The position numbers and the translations under genes were made by a program. A stretch of 64,000 bases of DNA. It comes from Sympetrum striolatum. Its lineage: Eukaryota > Arthropoda > Insecta > Odonata > Libellulidae. Location: the NCBI GenBank assembly GCA_947579665.1, contig OX388345.1, positions 68,749,454 to 68,813,453 of the forward strand, read 5' to 3'. Position 1 is the stretch's first letter. Every line of letters begins with the position of its first letter. This document shows, in pieces, positions 38,501-51,134 of this stretch. The notes under the pieces are model-generated. The model did no database searches and was not told the DNA's origin. It saw nothing but the letters and a program-made list of their open reading frames with translations.

Positions 38501-40710
38501 GCCGACCTGAGGTTCCTGAAAAAGGGTAGATGCGAGGTCTCTACTTTCAAATAATACATAAAATAATGGTTCCAAGAATGATCTGAGAAATATTCGAACC
38601 ACAATGGGTAGACTAAGAATTTTCTAGTAAATTATGATTGTATGCTATCTTCACCACCTCCTACATTCTGAAAATAACCTTTTATATGAGAATATAAGTA
38701 TAAGGTTATATAATTTTAATTACGAATTATACATGGATGAAGTGCAGCTTTCAATTTCCCAAAAGTAAATATTTTATATAATTCATTCGGAAAATATTTT
38801 ATCACATGTTTGGTCTACCAGATTTATAGAATTTCTGATATGTATGAGCCATTTGTTATCAAACGCCATCCGTTACGGCAATTAATTCTACACGAAAATA
38901 TTTTATAAAGAATAATTTCGATAATTTGTTAAAACTTTTTCTAAAATATATAGACTTGCCTTACTATGAACTATTTCTTTCGGTGAGCAAACATTTCGTC
39001 ATACATTCAATTCATGTTGGAAAATAACCCTTTAAAAAGTTCCTTTACCCTATATGGAATTCCAAAGACAAAACTTCCATCAAAAGTATAGAGGAAAAGG
39101 AAATAAATATATAAAATTCCCACACGTGTAAATATGCAATCGGGAAAAAGTAAAAAATAGGAAAATTTCAGACACGGGAAAAACTAATTTGAGCGTTTTT
39201 CAACCGACTTCTCCTCAATTAACTTCTCTTATAATACTCATAATAACTGATTTTCCAGATGATGGACATGTGCCTCCTAATATATCGATTTCCAAGAATT
39301 CAAAAGTAAAATTTTAGCAAATAATTTAATTTTCTCTCCATCTTTGTCTCATTTGATGTCCTGTGAATTCCACTTTTGCCATTTCCCTTTATTAATGTCT
39401 CTTAGCAACCAGGATACCTTCGATTTTACTTTCATTTTGTTCTCCATGACCTTTCATTTTCCAAATGAAAGCTTCACCATTGTCTATTCACGGCATCATT
39501 TGAATTATTTCCACCATCCGCATAGGTCCACGAAAATTTGCCTTTCCAAAAGGAACGCTATCCGCTAAAAGCAGTTTTATTTTACTACCTTTTACAGCGA
39601 TTTTAATTTCAGTGCAATGGAGAATGTTAGCATAAATTTAAAGATTCTGCATTACCTTCTTTTTTGTACACTTAAAATATCGTTATTATAATTAACGTAA
39701 GGGAGCAAAGCTTCAATCCATATTATAAGGATTTTTAATACCCATAACTCAAAAGGCTTTTTTGAGCATTGATTTCCATAATAATTGAGATTTTTAAATT
39801 ACGAAATTCAATGACAGACAGATTCAAGCAATGAAGTTGGATCGCAATGACCAAAAATGAACGTTTTACCCAGATCTTAGTGATAGCAACGCTAAACTCA
39901 GGATTATAGGGTGATAAAATGTTAGATTAAGGAACTTCTATATTTACATCACATAAAATCAAACTGAATCCGTTTCAGCTCACTACTATCAGGTAACGTA
40001 TAAATTACACTTAACGAATAAGGTTATTCTCTCATTATTAATATCAATTAACAATAGGATGAGGAAGTGATCTGAAAAATCGGAATACGAGGAAAACATT
40101 GTAACAGTTAATCGCAACAGAACGATTAATTAAATTAGTTACGAATAGACGAGTTATTAAAATGTATTATTAATGTATCGTTTATTAATTTCAATATGTT
40201 GCCATGGTAATATTATCCAACATGCTTCCTTCAATTGAGTTTCCTTGCCACCAATTTAACAAGTCAATTAAGCCTTTGAAATAATAGGTTTATCTGCCAG
40301 TTTTTATTTCCTTAAGGAATAGAGATAGAAATTAAGGATACGACGGACGAATGGATACATAGGAAATTAACGTGGATATAATTGACAGTTGAAAGAAAAA
40401 TCATGGATGAATCTCGAAGAGGTGAAATTTCACTGCAAGAGATGATTTAGGATTGGTGATTATGAGAGAGGAGGGGGAGAGATGGGAGTGAGAGGGGAGT
40501 GAATGAGTGAAAAGAGAGTAATGGATTGGGCGTTGGGGATCAACGATATATGTGAGGTTGGGAGTTACCCGGGAAACTTATCAAGCAGCTTGGTTCTTCA
40601 ACTCCCACGGCATGCTTCAGTTCCTCCTCCGTACTTTCGTAATTGAATGTGGTTTACTTCCAAGTTTCCTGCCTATCACTCTCTCTCTCTCTTCTTAAGA
40701 CTCAACCCCT
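35571..40710. other. AT-rich noncoding stretch with one island
   Basis: No gene was found. A GC- and purine-rich island lies at about 37300-37930 (gagaggcgggg, ggagatcgg words). The rest is AT-rich with no recognisable element. Confidence 0.5.
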
Positions 40711-41476
40711 CCTCAAACCGCGTGCATCGAGCTCTATATAAAAGTTGGACGGATTGAGCCATTTCTTGCTCTCAACTTACGTCCAATATGGATTCCCCAG
40801 TGTACATCGGGGATTCTTACCGAAATTTCAACAGTCAACGGATTGGAAATTATTAACAAATACATATGACAACACTTTCACATCTTGATGAATGAAAAAA
40901 TTGTAATTTGACTTTCATAATGGAGTAGATTAATAAGCACTTCTCATTTACTTCCGTCTCAGCTGTAATAATATGAGACTTATCAAGATATGTGTAATGC
41001 TGAACGATGGTGTTTATTTGACCAAGTCCTCACTAAATGCTATGAAAAGTGTTATCTGCGTTTTTTAGTTGGAATCCGCTACTTTTTACACTTTGAATCA
41101 GTGTGGAAAACTCATTGGTACCTCACTCAAACCGGGTGCATCAGGCATCAGGTGTAGGTTGGACTCTTAGATCCAATTCTTGGTATCAACTTATGTTCAA
41201 TATAGATTCCTCAGTACATCGGAGATCTTACCAAAACTCAAATTTTCAAAGTTCTGAAAATTATAATTAAATTCCTATAAAATTGCCGGTGAAGAAAAAC
41301 TAAACATTTTAAGTCATCAGATCATCTGGTCAACCTACATTCTCTTCTTGATGAAGGAACATTTTTTATTGGGTTTTCATCGAAGAGTTTATTAATTGGC
41401 ACTTCTCATTTACTTTCGTCCCAGCATTGCTCGTGGCTGTGACAAGGAGGTTTATCAATGTATACGTGATTCTGAA
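40711..41476 (+). repeat. Diverged direct duplication (40711-41003 and 41121-41476)
   Basis: The two halves share an ordered series of words: ctcaaaccg.gtgcatc, ttggac, ttcttg.t.tcaactta.gt.caatat.gattcc.cagt..acatcgg.gatcttacc, then gatt(a)taattaagcacttctcatttacttccgtc(t)cagc-like blocks, and finally tatcaa...tgtat..tg..tctgaa. Spacing within the second copy is longer by about 60 bases. The last block directly abuts the LINE remnant at 41486, so the duplicated unit could be part of that element's 3' or flanking sequence. Confidence 0.6.
40735..40744 (+). promoter_or_regulatory. TATA-box-like sequence
   Basis: TATATAAAAG is a close match to the TATA consensus. It lies about 53 bases before an ATG at 40788 that opens a 22-codon frame (starting MDSPVYIGDSY, stop at 40854-40856). 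The duplicated copy downstream has lost both the TATA box and the ATG (ATA). It could be a decayed promoter inside a repeat or chance in AT-rich DNA. Confidence 0.22.
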
Positions 41477-41485
41477 TAGAAAAAA

Positions 41486-41701
41486 GTAAGTTTCATGGAT
41501 ATGAAAACAATCAAGGAAGTGCTGGAGATGGTTGGGGAGGAGATGGCTTAAATTGAAGAATTTGAGCATCGCCAGAAGATATGGCAGATCCAAATATTAA
41601 GAGGAGAAGAATTGATGAACAAAGTATTTGAGGGTAGAATACAAGGAAAATACAAAGGGAAAAGAAAAAGGAGAAAGATTACATGTGGGAGATGCTATCA
41701 A
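41486..41701 (+). pseudogene. Remnant of LINE endonuclease/reverse transcriptase C terminus
   Basis: One + frame reads VSFMDMKTIKEVLEMVGEEM, then a stop (TAA at 41549-41551), then a stretch with QILRGEELMNKVFEGRIQGK followed by a very basic tail, ending at a stop at 41702. This order (NEEVLE-like, VGEE, HILRG, L...V.EGR.EGKRGRGR) is the typical C-terminal region of degenerate arthropod RTE- or R-type LINE reverse transcriptases. The internal stop and missing polymerase core make it a dead fragment. It belongs to a different clade from the CR1-like elements at 33264 and 61745. Confidence 0.6.
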
Positions 41702-44700
41702 TAAACGAGGGAAGTGGCGTTGGAGAGTTTTTTAAATGCTCATAACCTATCGAAAGATAGAATACTCATAATGATGAAGTATTGATAAATGATTTATTTA
41801 AGCGACCTTTCATAAGTCTTTATTCAATGCAACAAAAAGTGTTATTTGTTATATTCTGCTAGACTTCACTATCTTTATATGCCAATAAAACTTTTCTCAA
41901 CACAATTATTACACCATTACATATATTTGCATAAAAATTATAAGTATTGTGTAAGTTGTTCATTCTTTTTGGCTTCACGGGTTCTATTGGGCATTAATGA
42001 ATTATCAAAGACTCTTTTCTGTAATTAATTTGCATAATTTAGTAGTGACTGTTTTATATTTTTTTAATTTACTCCTCATATAGATGTATATGAGCAGTTT
42101 ATATAACATAGTAGCGCGCTAATCCAACACTCATTTAAGAATTGGTTGGAATAAATAATGCTAAGGCAATCACTAAAATTAAACTTTGAACCACGAAGTA
42201 CGTATAATCGAGTAAGTTCAAGGGTCAGCGTACTATCAGCCGCTTCCTAGCATTGATCCTTATCCATTTATCATAATAATATAGAGTTAAATAAATTTAA
42301 GTTATTATTTGGAATATCTTATTACGAACAATGAATCGCACCTTTTAGATTCTGAATGCATAATAAAATAAACTTCGACTATACTTATACACGTACATAT
42401 CTCGCCCAAATAAAGATTTAACTTATTTTTACAGTTAAGATGAAATCTTAACTGTAAAATACAATATATTTTTCAAAATACGCTCTCGGCTAAATCGCAT
42501 TACCTAATAATAATCTTCTACGAAGAATACTGAACGAGTATTCTTAAGTCAGCTCACCACTATGTATTAGGGCTCTACATTACACACGCATATAATAGGT
42601 CTAATTTAATTTTGTTTTCATCAGAACTGAGCATATTAACGTAATAATGGGGCACTAAACCTTTTAAATGAGATCAACTTTATATGAAAAGCGCCCAAGA
42701 AGTTTTTCAGCAACTAATGCGCGATCTCTAATTGGAGATAATTATAAATACACTTGTATCAAGTAAATACACAAGGTGAGAATTGAAAAAAATATTTTCG
42801 TAGATGTTGAGCAACGTAATATTTTTTTAATAATAATATTATTTGGAATTTAATTTAAATTCTACCTTATTAAGTCGAATGTTTGTGCAATATAAGATAT
42901 TTTCTAACGAATAATAGTTTGGTTGCTATCAAAGCAGTTTACCTAAACGCTTGTCCAAGTAAATAAACATAATCGACGCTTTGTCGAACATAACACGTTT
43001 TCAGCTTGTCTATTTTTGTGTTATTGTAATATATATCTGTCCAGATATGTTGAATTAATTAAAGAAATATCACTAGTAATTTTGTATATGCCGCGAGTAC
43101 TAATTTATGTTATATACAAAATGGATGATTTCAACCCGGAGAGAGACTCAAATATTAAATAAGAAAACATTATTCCTCAGAGATGAGATTAATTAGACGC
43201 GGCGAATTAAAATTTGTCACAATTATCTCAAAAGAACTTGAGGTGGTTCACCTGAACAGAAGATTATGAAGTTTTCTAAGTCGGGACGTAACCTCAAGGA
43301 CTTTATTTCAGCTAATGTAATACTTTTTTTCGGAAAACCTCTCTGAAGTTTGCATATAAAACGTGGGTATTAATACCACACAGAGAAGGGAATATTCGCT
43401 TCCCTGGAAAATTGCCTAAGCTAAATTAGGTCAATTCCACTTGCCTGCTTTCCGGATACAATTTTGCAAAAGGGAATATGAAATTTGACTAACATTTTTG
43501 CAGAATTTTGGAAATGCACGATTTTATCCTTTCGAAGTAAACAAGGGGCTATGACCTCTATAATTAACATGCAAACAAGGCATTGATCGCGATTGGAAAT
43601 TAAATGGACTCTTGGAAAATGCAGGCATAAATTTAAGTTTTTAATCTCCCCGTAAATAATGACTCTTTTTGATAAGCCTATTTATCAGTTAAAGGACTCA
43701 TTTGAAAAAAAACTGAAAATATTTTTTAAATATGGATTCACTGAAATAAAAGGAATGTATGATATAATGGGCGATATTTTTACGAAAGGGAAGCATTATG
43801 AAGATATTCTTCAGAGGAGTTTTGAGGAATTAAAATTTTTACCTGATTAAAGAAAAATCATATTAATACTAGATACTGGCGAAAAACGCAAATACTGAGA
43901 ATATTAATAAATAATAATACTATTATGAAACGAAAAACTAACACGACAAAAACAATTGTGATGGGATAAAAGATTTATGGGTTTAGTAATAGACGGTTAA
44001 AAATTTGAACGCAAGAGAACAAAGCAGTTTAGAACTTCACAAATATAAAGATTAACATCAAAACTGTGATTTGTCAAGCAAAATAAAATGAACCATAGAC
44101 TGAAGATAAAAATGAATAAAAAATTATGAGATCTCCTTCCACCAGGTACCTCCATAAATTTTAGAAAGAACTTATGTTAGAATAATAAATTTTGTGGTAA
44201 GAAAGATAAAAAATTTAAGATTCAAATCGGCTAGAGTGGGTGCAGTTCAGTACTATGAATACAGTACAGTAATCATCTACTAGTTGAATGTAAAGACACT
44301 ATGTAATCATCTTCGTAGATGATATTTAGATATATGAAAACTTTTCAGCGCTCTATCTCGTACTGTTAGACTATAAACAATGATGAAATCGTCAAAAAGC
44401 ACAGTTAGGTACATAGTTACATACATACAGGTTATCTACTAGTCAAACCAGATACAAATAAATTTAAAGAACAAAATAAAATAATACAAATTATTTCGTT
44501 TTTAAATAACATGATGGTATTTATGTATGATTTATTTATTTAGCTATATTAAATCATAATTGTGATAAAAAGTCCATCATACATAAAGTGATTTTTGACC
44601 TAAAAGAAATGTTTTATTGCATATAATTATTTAAGGAATATAACAAACACTATTTTTTCCTCTGTAAATCCATTGTTTAAAACTTAACAATTATTTTAAA

Positions 44701-47698
44701 GAGAAATTGCATATAAATGTTCTTTGTTCTTTTAATAACGCCATATTCAACTGCATCGTTTATTTTGATTTTTAAATTATTTTAATCTCTACTTTTTCGG
44801 AAGTTTTAAACATGCAGATATATGTCGAAAAGAATACAGAAATACCTACAAAACACTTCCAGATTAACGATGCCCCAAGTATTTTCCTAATATTGGGGCG
44901 TTCATTCCGATGAAAAGTCTCTCAAAAACGAAGATTCCTCGGCGGAAAAATCCGCGGGGTGCAACGCTCCTTGCACTAAAGTACTAATGGACCGAAAATG
45001 GGACGTTAAGAATTTCCAAAACCCAGATGCGAAAATAAAAAGCCTCGCCAGCCAGACTTAGCGACAATCCTAAACTAAGAGCTTTTTCCTGTATACCCCA
45101 TATTGACACTGTTTTTCCTGCATGAACACATTTCGACCTCCGACCCCGTCGCGATGTGCCCTCAGATATCAGCCTTGCGACCCATCCTCATCGCAGCAAA
45201 AACCTTTTCGGAGAAACAAGGGCTGTGACCAAGAAGAAGCCAGCGACATTTCTACTTAGCGGAGATGTGAAAAAATACCGGAAGATGTGACTTCGAATTT
45301 TCGAGTCAATAGACGGATACTCTTTTTCTATTTCTTTACTCGACTGCGGCAATGAATGTGTTCTTATGCGGGATGACCGTCGAACCCGCCTGTCTCTTAT
45401 AAAAGACAAGGAGCGCTCTTTAGAGAAAAGTAAGCCGACTGAAAATAAACACTTTTGAGTGTTGAGTATTCTTCTTGGGGCCTAATTACCGACGAATGGA
45501 ATGGTCTAGAAGAAATAATCTATATCCACTCCTCAGTAAATGGAATGTTGAGTATCCCATTTTCACCATCTTAAAGGACTAAAATTTTAAAAAAAGCACT
45601 TCGCATGCAAGAAGAAATTTTCACATTTTAGTATCTTTCTCAAATGAGAAATAGCTTGATCATATACGTCTGAAACATTGTATTGATAAATTTAATACTG
45701 CGTTCCACAGAAAGAAAGAATCTAGTTGTTGCTGTAAATTTACCGGAATTATGTTTAACCTGCTCTCTTTCTTTAAGCCAAAGTAATATGAATAAACTGA
45801 TACTCAACATTCTAATAACAGAATCCATACATTTAATTCCTCAATTCGGTATTTATTCAATTGGAGTTGAGCGAAAGGTTAAAAATTAGAGTTATTTATT
45901 TACTTTATTTGCTACATTTACTTTGTGGAATTCTAGAGGTGAAATAAAAATTGTGATGTGAAAAAATCCTCTTAACTACGTGTTAAGTAGAATTTTACAA
46001 TGACTTTTAGTTTATTTCTTTAAGAATTGCAATTACAAATTGATTGCCATAACGATTGGAATCGTTAGTGGCAAGAATGGTAGTTGTCATGGTAAATTCA
46101 TTCGATGAATTTAGTAGTAACCTGTCCGACAAAGTCATAGAACAACTCCTGGTGCGTGAAACCTGTTGGATAGCAAGTAAAAATCTATCAGACAAATAAG
46201 GAAATAGATACTAAAATATCCATCCTCTGAATTCAGGTGCATTCACCTTTTGTTACTAGTCGAATAAGGCTTGCATAGTATACGCGCAAATTTCAATTCA
46301 AAAACACGTAGCTATTTTAAGAAATGCAAGAAATGCTTCCTAGTTCCTTCAAAACAAAATAATGATGAGAATATTTAACGCCTGATGCCACACAGCTTAT
46401 TTCAGATGACAATGACTGTGGCATAATGATTACTTTTAAAATAAAGAGAGAGGAAGCCAAATGTAGTATGGACATCGGTCAAGTGAGGTGTCCATCCTCC
46501 ACCACAAAGCGAAGAATTCCAAAATGATAAACCTCGAATCAAATTTTTTCTCCACCGCTGAAGTTCTCCGGATCAAACTTATTTTTGCATTACAGAGAGA
46601 ATCCCCAGAGGCGAAGAACGGATTGAACCAGCCTCCCATTATTTTCGAGGATAATGAAAATTCCTCGTATGCGGCCTTTCTTCAGCGAGCATAAAACTTC
46701 CTACAAAGCAAAATTTCAATGTGATTCCTTTCGCTCGACCCACTTACTCGCCGCGACTCGGCTTTCTATAGCAGGTGACGTAGACTGAAGCAAATAATCT
46801 CGACGAGATTTTAATTTTAAATTCTTTCATTCGATGCAAATCTCTTATGAGGACGAAGGAGCCCGTAAACATAAAATTCGTTTGAAGGTAGAGCACTGCG
46901 ATGTCTTCTTGAATTAGAGGGGAAAGCCATTTTTGTTTAGGTTTGTTTGTTTCCAGGGTGGTAACGCCTTGGCGACGAATTTTAGATATGTTCGAAATTT
47001 CATTTTTGTCTGGAATAAAATAGTATTCACACAGAAATCGCAACAATATATCTAATCACTTTAGGTTTAATCCATTACCTATATTATGTATTACTAACTT
47101 TAAACGATTTCAAATCGAATTTTACCTAACATAAAGAACGTTTTGCAAATATTGTTAACGGTATTCTATTCACAAGTCAAATGTTGACCATAATCCTAAG
47201 AATTTACTCCTAGACTCCATCTTTGCAATTTGATGAATTTACAAGACATGTGATTCTACTGTAATGTAATAAAAAAAATCCACGTCGTCGGTCTTAAAAC
47301 GACATTCTGCTAATAAAAAAATTGGTTTTACATCATACCATTTTCTTCTGTAATTGAAAAAGTATAGCCAGAAGACTTGATGGTATTAACGTAACTTATA
47401 CATGCGCTAAAGTTTGCAAAAATATTATCTTACATTTACCTTATCGCGATGATATTCCACAAAGTAACACCTGAATATATCGGTTTTATTTTATCTAATC
47501 ATTTAATAAGAGACCATGGGTTATCCTTGTGATAATAAGTAAATGGTGGAAAATGGTTTGAGGTGCATTTAGACAAGCTATTCTTTAGCTTAAACTCTTT
47601 TCTTTTAATTACCTAGAAGATATTTCACCTAATATTAGATATGCTAAGTAACGATTTATATTTTCCCGTGTAACTGAATTTGTTTGTTTTGCCAACAG
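41702..47698. other. AT-rich noncoding stretch upstream of RRM exon
   Basis: No supported gene. GC-richer islands lie at about 44860-45430 and 46440-47010, with unrecognised overlapping frames. A perfect palindrome lies at 42427-42459. A 63-codon + frame lies at 43659-43850 (see findings). It ends in a strong acceptor (tttgttttgccaacag) at 47698. Confidence 0.5.
42427..42459. repeat. Perfect 15-bp inverted repeat with 3-base loop
   Basis: TTTTACAGTTAAGAT is followed by GAA and by its exact reverse complement. It reads as a tight hairpin on either strand. There is no U-tract terminator logic here as in bacteria. In this setting it may be a small foldback footprint or the core of a miniature element. 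Confidence 0.8.
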
Positions 47699-47900
47699 GT
47701 AGCGCAGCAACCTGAGGCCTCAGCGGACGTCCGTCCCACGTGGCCCTCGCCCGAGATGAAGATGAGCAAAGTGGGAAACCAGACCAACTCGCAAGACCCT
47801 CAGGCAGTCAACTCCCGTGCGTTCGTGGGGAATTTAAACACATTCCAGTGTAGCAAGACGGACGTGGAGAGGATGTTCCAGCGGTACGGCCGTATTGCTG
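47699..47900 (+). CDS. hnRNP C/RALY-like RNA-binding protein, exon with N-terminal half of RRM
   Basis: Proteins of this family bind U-rich nascent RNA in the nucleus through a single RRM and act in packaging and splicing. The exon is bounded by tttgccaacag and a donor GTAAGT. It is open throughout, entering in phase 0 and leaving after one base of a codon. Two nearby start candidates lie at 47756 and 47762 (MKMSKVGNQTN). Upstream codons are also open, so the 5' part may be UTR or an N-terminal extension. After a short linker comes NSRAFVGNLNTF, with AFVGNL as the RNP2 strand, then CSKTDVERMFQRYGRIAG, the first RRM helix and turn. The order matches the hnRNP C/RALY RRM (NSR.F.GNLNT...K.DVE..F..YG.I.G). 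The RNP1 half and the rest of the protein must lie on a downstream exon beyond 64000. No other exon of the gene is certain. Confidence 0.88.
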
Positions 47901-49239
47901 GTAAGTGCCATCTTTCATATTTTAGAAGGATTGGGTATAATCAAGTGTGCTTGTATTAGCAATACCATTCTCGCTGGAGAAAGACTTCTGGTGAGTTCCA
48001 GCAGTTTCTCATAGGTGGCACTGCATATTCCGAAGGCCCTCATGCACGGAACGACAATTATCTAACATCGCTATGGTTTAATATATAGTCTCCCTATAGT
48101 TTATAAGATCTTGATATTTTTTTAATTGCAAAACTTTTCTGGCAATAACTTCCCCTTGTGCGACCGAAATTGATACTAGTTCTTCAACTCTAACAAACTA
48201 AAATCGATGGAACTTTGAGTTTATTTATAACGTATGTTCAAGTTAAAAATTTGCATATTTATAATGAGACATAAATTCTTTTCCATGCATTTTGTTCTAA
48301 TGCACGCAAATGATAGCGGTTAACAACATATTTGGAATCCAAAATTTTGAAACACTGACAAAAAATTCAAGAATGCATGTAACAAGGTCCCGACAATTAG
48401 AGAGCTACGTAAATACTAGTATTCCCGAAAATATTGATGAAAGAGATTAAAATATCGACGATTATGACAACAGCAATTGTTAACTCTGAGTCGCGAGCTA
48501 AAACAAATTTATGAACAAATATAACAGGGAACATTCTACTTTTCAATTAGTAATACAGACAGCATCACGTTTAATACTTCTTGCTTAGCTGTTGACCGCG
48601 GAGAATATAAGGAGCTGTATCCTCGCTTGAATCGCGACATCATATCAAGCACTTCAAATACATATCTTTGAACGTAGTGACCTTAAAATTTTATATTATA
48701 TATTAAAATCCAAAATTTGATCCGAAAGTGGATTACCTACAGACAGCTCCAACACTCTGTCAATTGACTCGTAAGTCCATCGTGGCTGGAGAATCGCATT
48801 CGTATTTTACCACAGAAAGGAGGAGTTTTGACCATTCCTGAAATAAAAAAACCACGCAGAGTTTCATAGATGTAATTCACTTTTCTCTTTGATAAAGATG
48901 GGCGACCCACTCGACCGGAGTGGTCAACGTAAACATTCTTCGCTAAAGTAAACAGAGTAAATAAATGAGAAAAATTATAGGGTTCCCGCCGTAAAAGAAA
49001 ACTGAAGTGAGATTGTAATTGAGAGAATGTGGGTCTTGAATTCCAAAATCTCTATTTCACGTTAATAGCTTTAACATGTAGAAATATAGCTTGTTTTCAA
49101 TATAAGACTGATATAAAATTAGAAATTATAATTAGATTCTCAGTTTTATTTATTTAAGCTTCACATACAGCTAGACGCCAGTTTAAAGTAAAGGTATAAC
49201 ATTAACAATAGACCACCACATACGACCATTCCCTTACCA

Positions 49240-49330
49240 AAAAAATCCGGTTAGCCGGGATTACGAACCCGGTACTTTGGTGTTGGAGCGTTAACCTGCA
49301 GTAATGTTAGCCACTCCGCTATTTACCAGC
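49240..49330 (-). mobile_element. tRNA-derived SINE-like head
   Basis: On the - strand an A-box match (TAGCGGAGTGGC) is followed about 45 bases later by ccgggttcgtaatcccgg, a B-box-like word with one extra base that still forms a T-arm-like stem-loop. Downstream on the - strand is a short T run (ggatttttttgg), where polymerase III could stop. There is no complete cloverleaf. Confidence 0.5.
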
Positions 49331-50829
49331 TGTACGTATGTATGTATGTTTTGGAATTAATAAGAAATAAGTCAAAAGTATATCCATTTCAATAACCTTT
49401 TTACAAGAAATCGGCACACTCCATATTGGCCTTATACTTGAAATATTGTAACATTGACGCATTATAGCTTAGGTCCAAATTATTTTGATGAAATAATTTC
49501 TCCTTAGATGATACGATAAGATTGAATAATAATCGTTTCGACAGAGTATTAGCATTTAATAAGTTCATTAATTAAGTTAATCACATTCGAACCGTATTAA
49601 TGAATTACATCGAATCGGGTGCAAATAATTTGCTTTGGTTCGTGAATGATCGGTTGGACTGCAAGTCCTTCATAATCTGTTTGTATTGGAGCGATACTTC
49701 TTAAGAATATATTCATTAAATATTGACGTAAATAATTCAGAATTTAGATAAATATTAACGTTATCCTTTTAAATACGTTGATCATTTCACCATATGTGCA
49801 TTCCGGACTTTCCCCGGTATATCTTAAATAGTATCACCAACTATGTGGTGTAGGATCGTCCTATAGTCGCCTATTAATCTGATAATATCCAGTCGATGTT
49901 GGCCATGATTTGTTATCTCTCCGTGCATTGGCAAACTCTAGCATTTAGTTTATCCGTTAATACCTTAACGATAAATCATCTCGCAATCGCTCCCCAATCA
50001 ACCGCTAGCGCAATCTATATAACTGAATAAACAGAGTCGTCCATTCGCTATCACTGCACACATTGTCTTTACCAAAGAATAGAGGTTAAAAATCTAGAAT
50101 TCTAATTGTGGTATTCGCCTCTAATAGTGGTTTATAATCTATTTCGGCGAATGTAACAGAGTGGGATTTCTTTGGGATATCCTTATCACAGGTTTTCATT
50201 ATATAGTGTTCATGTTCTGAATCCGTACTAGTTTTCAATCTTCAATTTAGATAAAAGCTCATTCACACTCAAAGGTTGAAAAATTTTATCAGTATTTTCA
50301 ATTTATTATTATTCACTGAATCGTTTTATTCACTGTACACAATCTAGTATGTACGAGAATATTGGGTTTGGGATCAAGGTTTTCATTTTCCATTGCTGGT
50401 AATGCATAATACCCAGTGGAGGAAAGCTGAACTCACAGTTTGAAAGAACAGCTACATCCCATTGTTGTTATCAATGTAAAAGAGTCAATATACTGTTACA
50501 CATTTAAAAAGGTGATGAAAAAAGTAAGTGAATAGAGAATAGATTTCAGGACCGATCAAGAACCGACCGATCACTTTTCTGAACACATTTTGATAAACTT
50601 CACGTCTCGTTACCAAGGAAATATGAAATACAGTTACATTTATAATTTTTTTGATGGATTGGGCCTCTTGGTAAAATATCCCTCCTCGGTTGAAAGATTA
50701 GTAGTCAGGGTCCATTAGCTAAATTATGTATGCAGTGCCTATTCTTTGATCGAATACGAAAAAAATACAATTCCTACAGTATGTACTCTATCAAAACCAG
50801 TCAGTTAAGTACTGTAGCATAAAAATAAA

Positions 50830-51134
50830 TTTTAATGGAAAATTAACGTACGCTTTGATGCTGAGCCATAAGAGGAATATGAAAGAGACCAATGGTGTCG
50901 AAGACGGGAAGGAAAGGAGGGTCTTCTAGCCAATGAGAACTTGAGTGAAAGGAAGGCGAGTTGAGGAAGGACTCGGATTGGCTGAGAGTTAAGGAAGAAG
51001 AAGAGGTGCGCCAATGTTGAAAGTGAAAGGAATGGAAATCAAAAGAGCGAAGGAGGGGACAGAAGCGAAGTTACTAAAGAAAAGGAGGTGAACCTCAGCT
51101 TTCTCTCGCGTATGTGCGATGCTAATGGATATAA
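50830..51134. promoter_or_regulatory. Purine-rich island with four CCAAT motifs
   Basis: CCAAT words occur at 50889-50893, 50930-50934 and 51011-51015 on +, and at 50977-50981 on - (ATTGG). Spacing is 34 to 47 bases. Several sit in extended contexts (agCCAATgaga, gATTGGct) like NF-Y sites. The island is purine-rich and much less AT-rich than its flanks. It immediately precedes the pogo-like element. A promoter or enhancer is possible but unproven. Confidence 0.3.

Noticed and set aside
47901..47959. Continuation of the RRM frame past the exon
   Set aside because: The frame runs past a consensus GTAAGT donor and loses all RRM similarity, so it is read-through into the intron.
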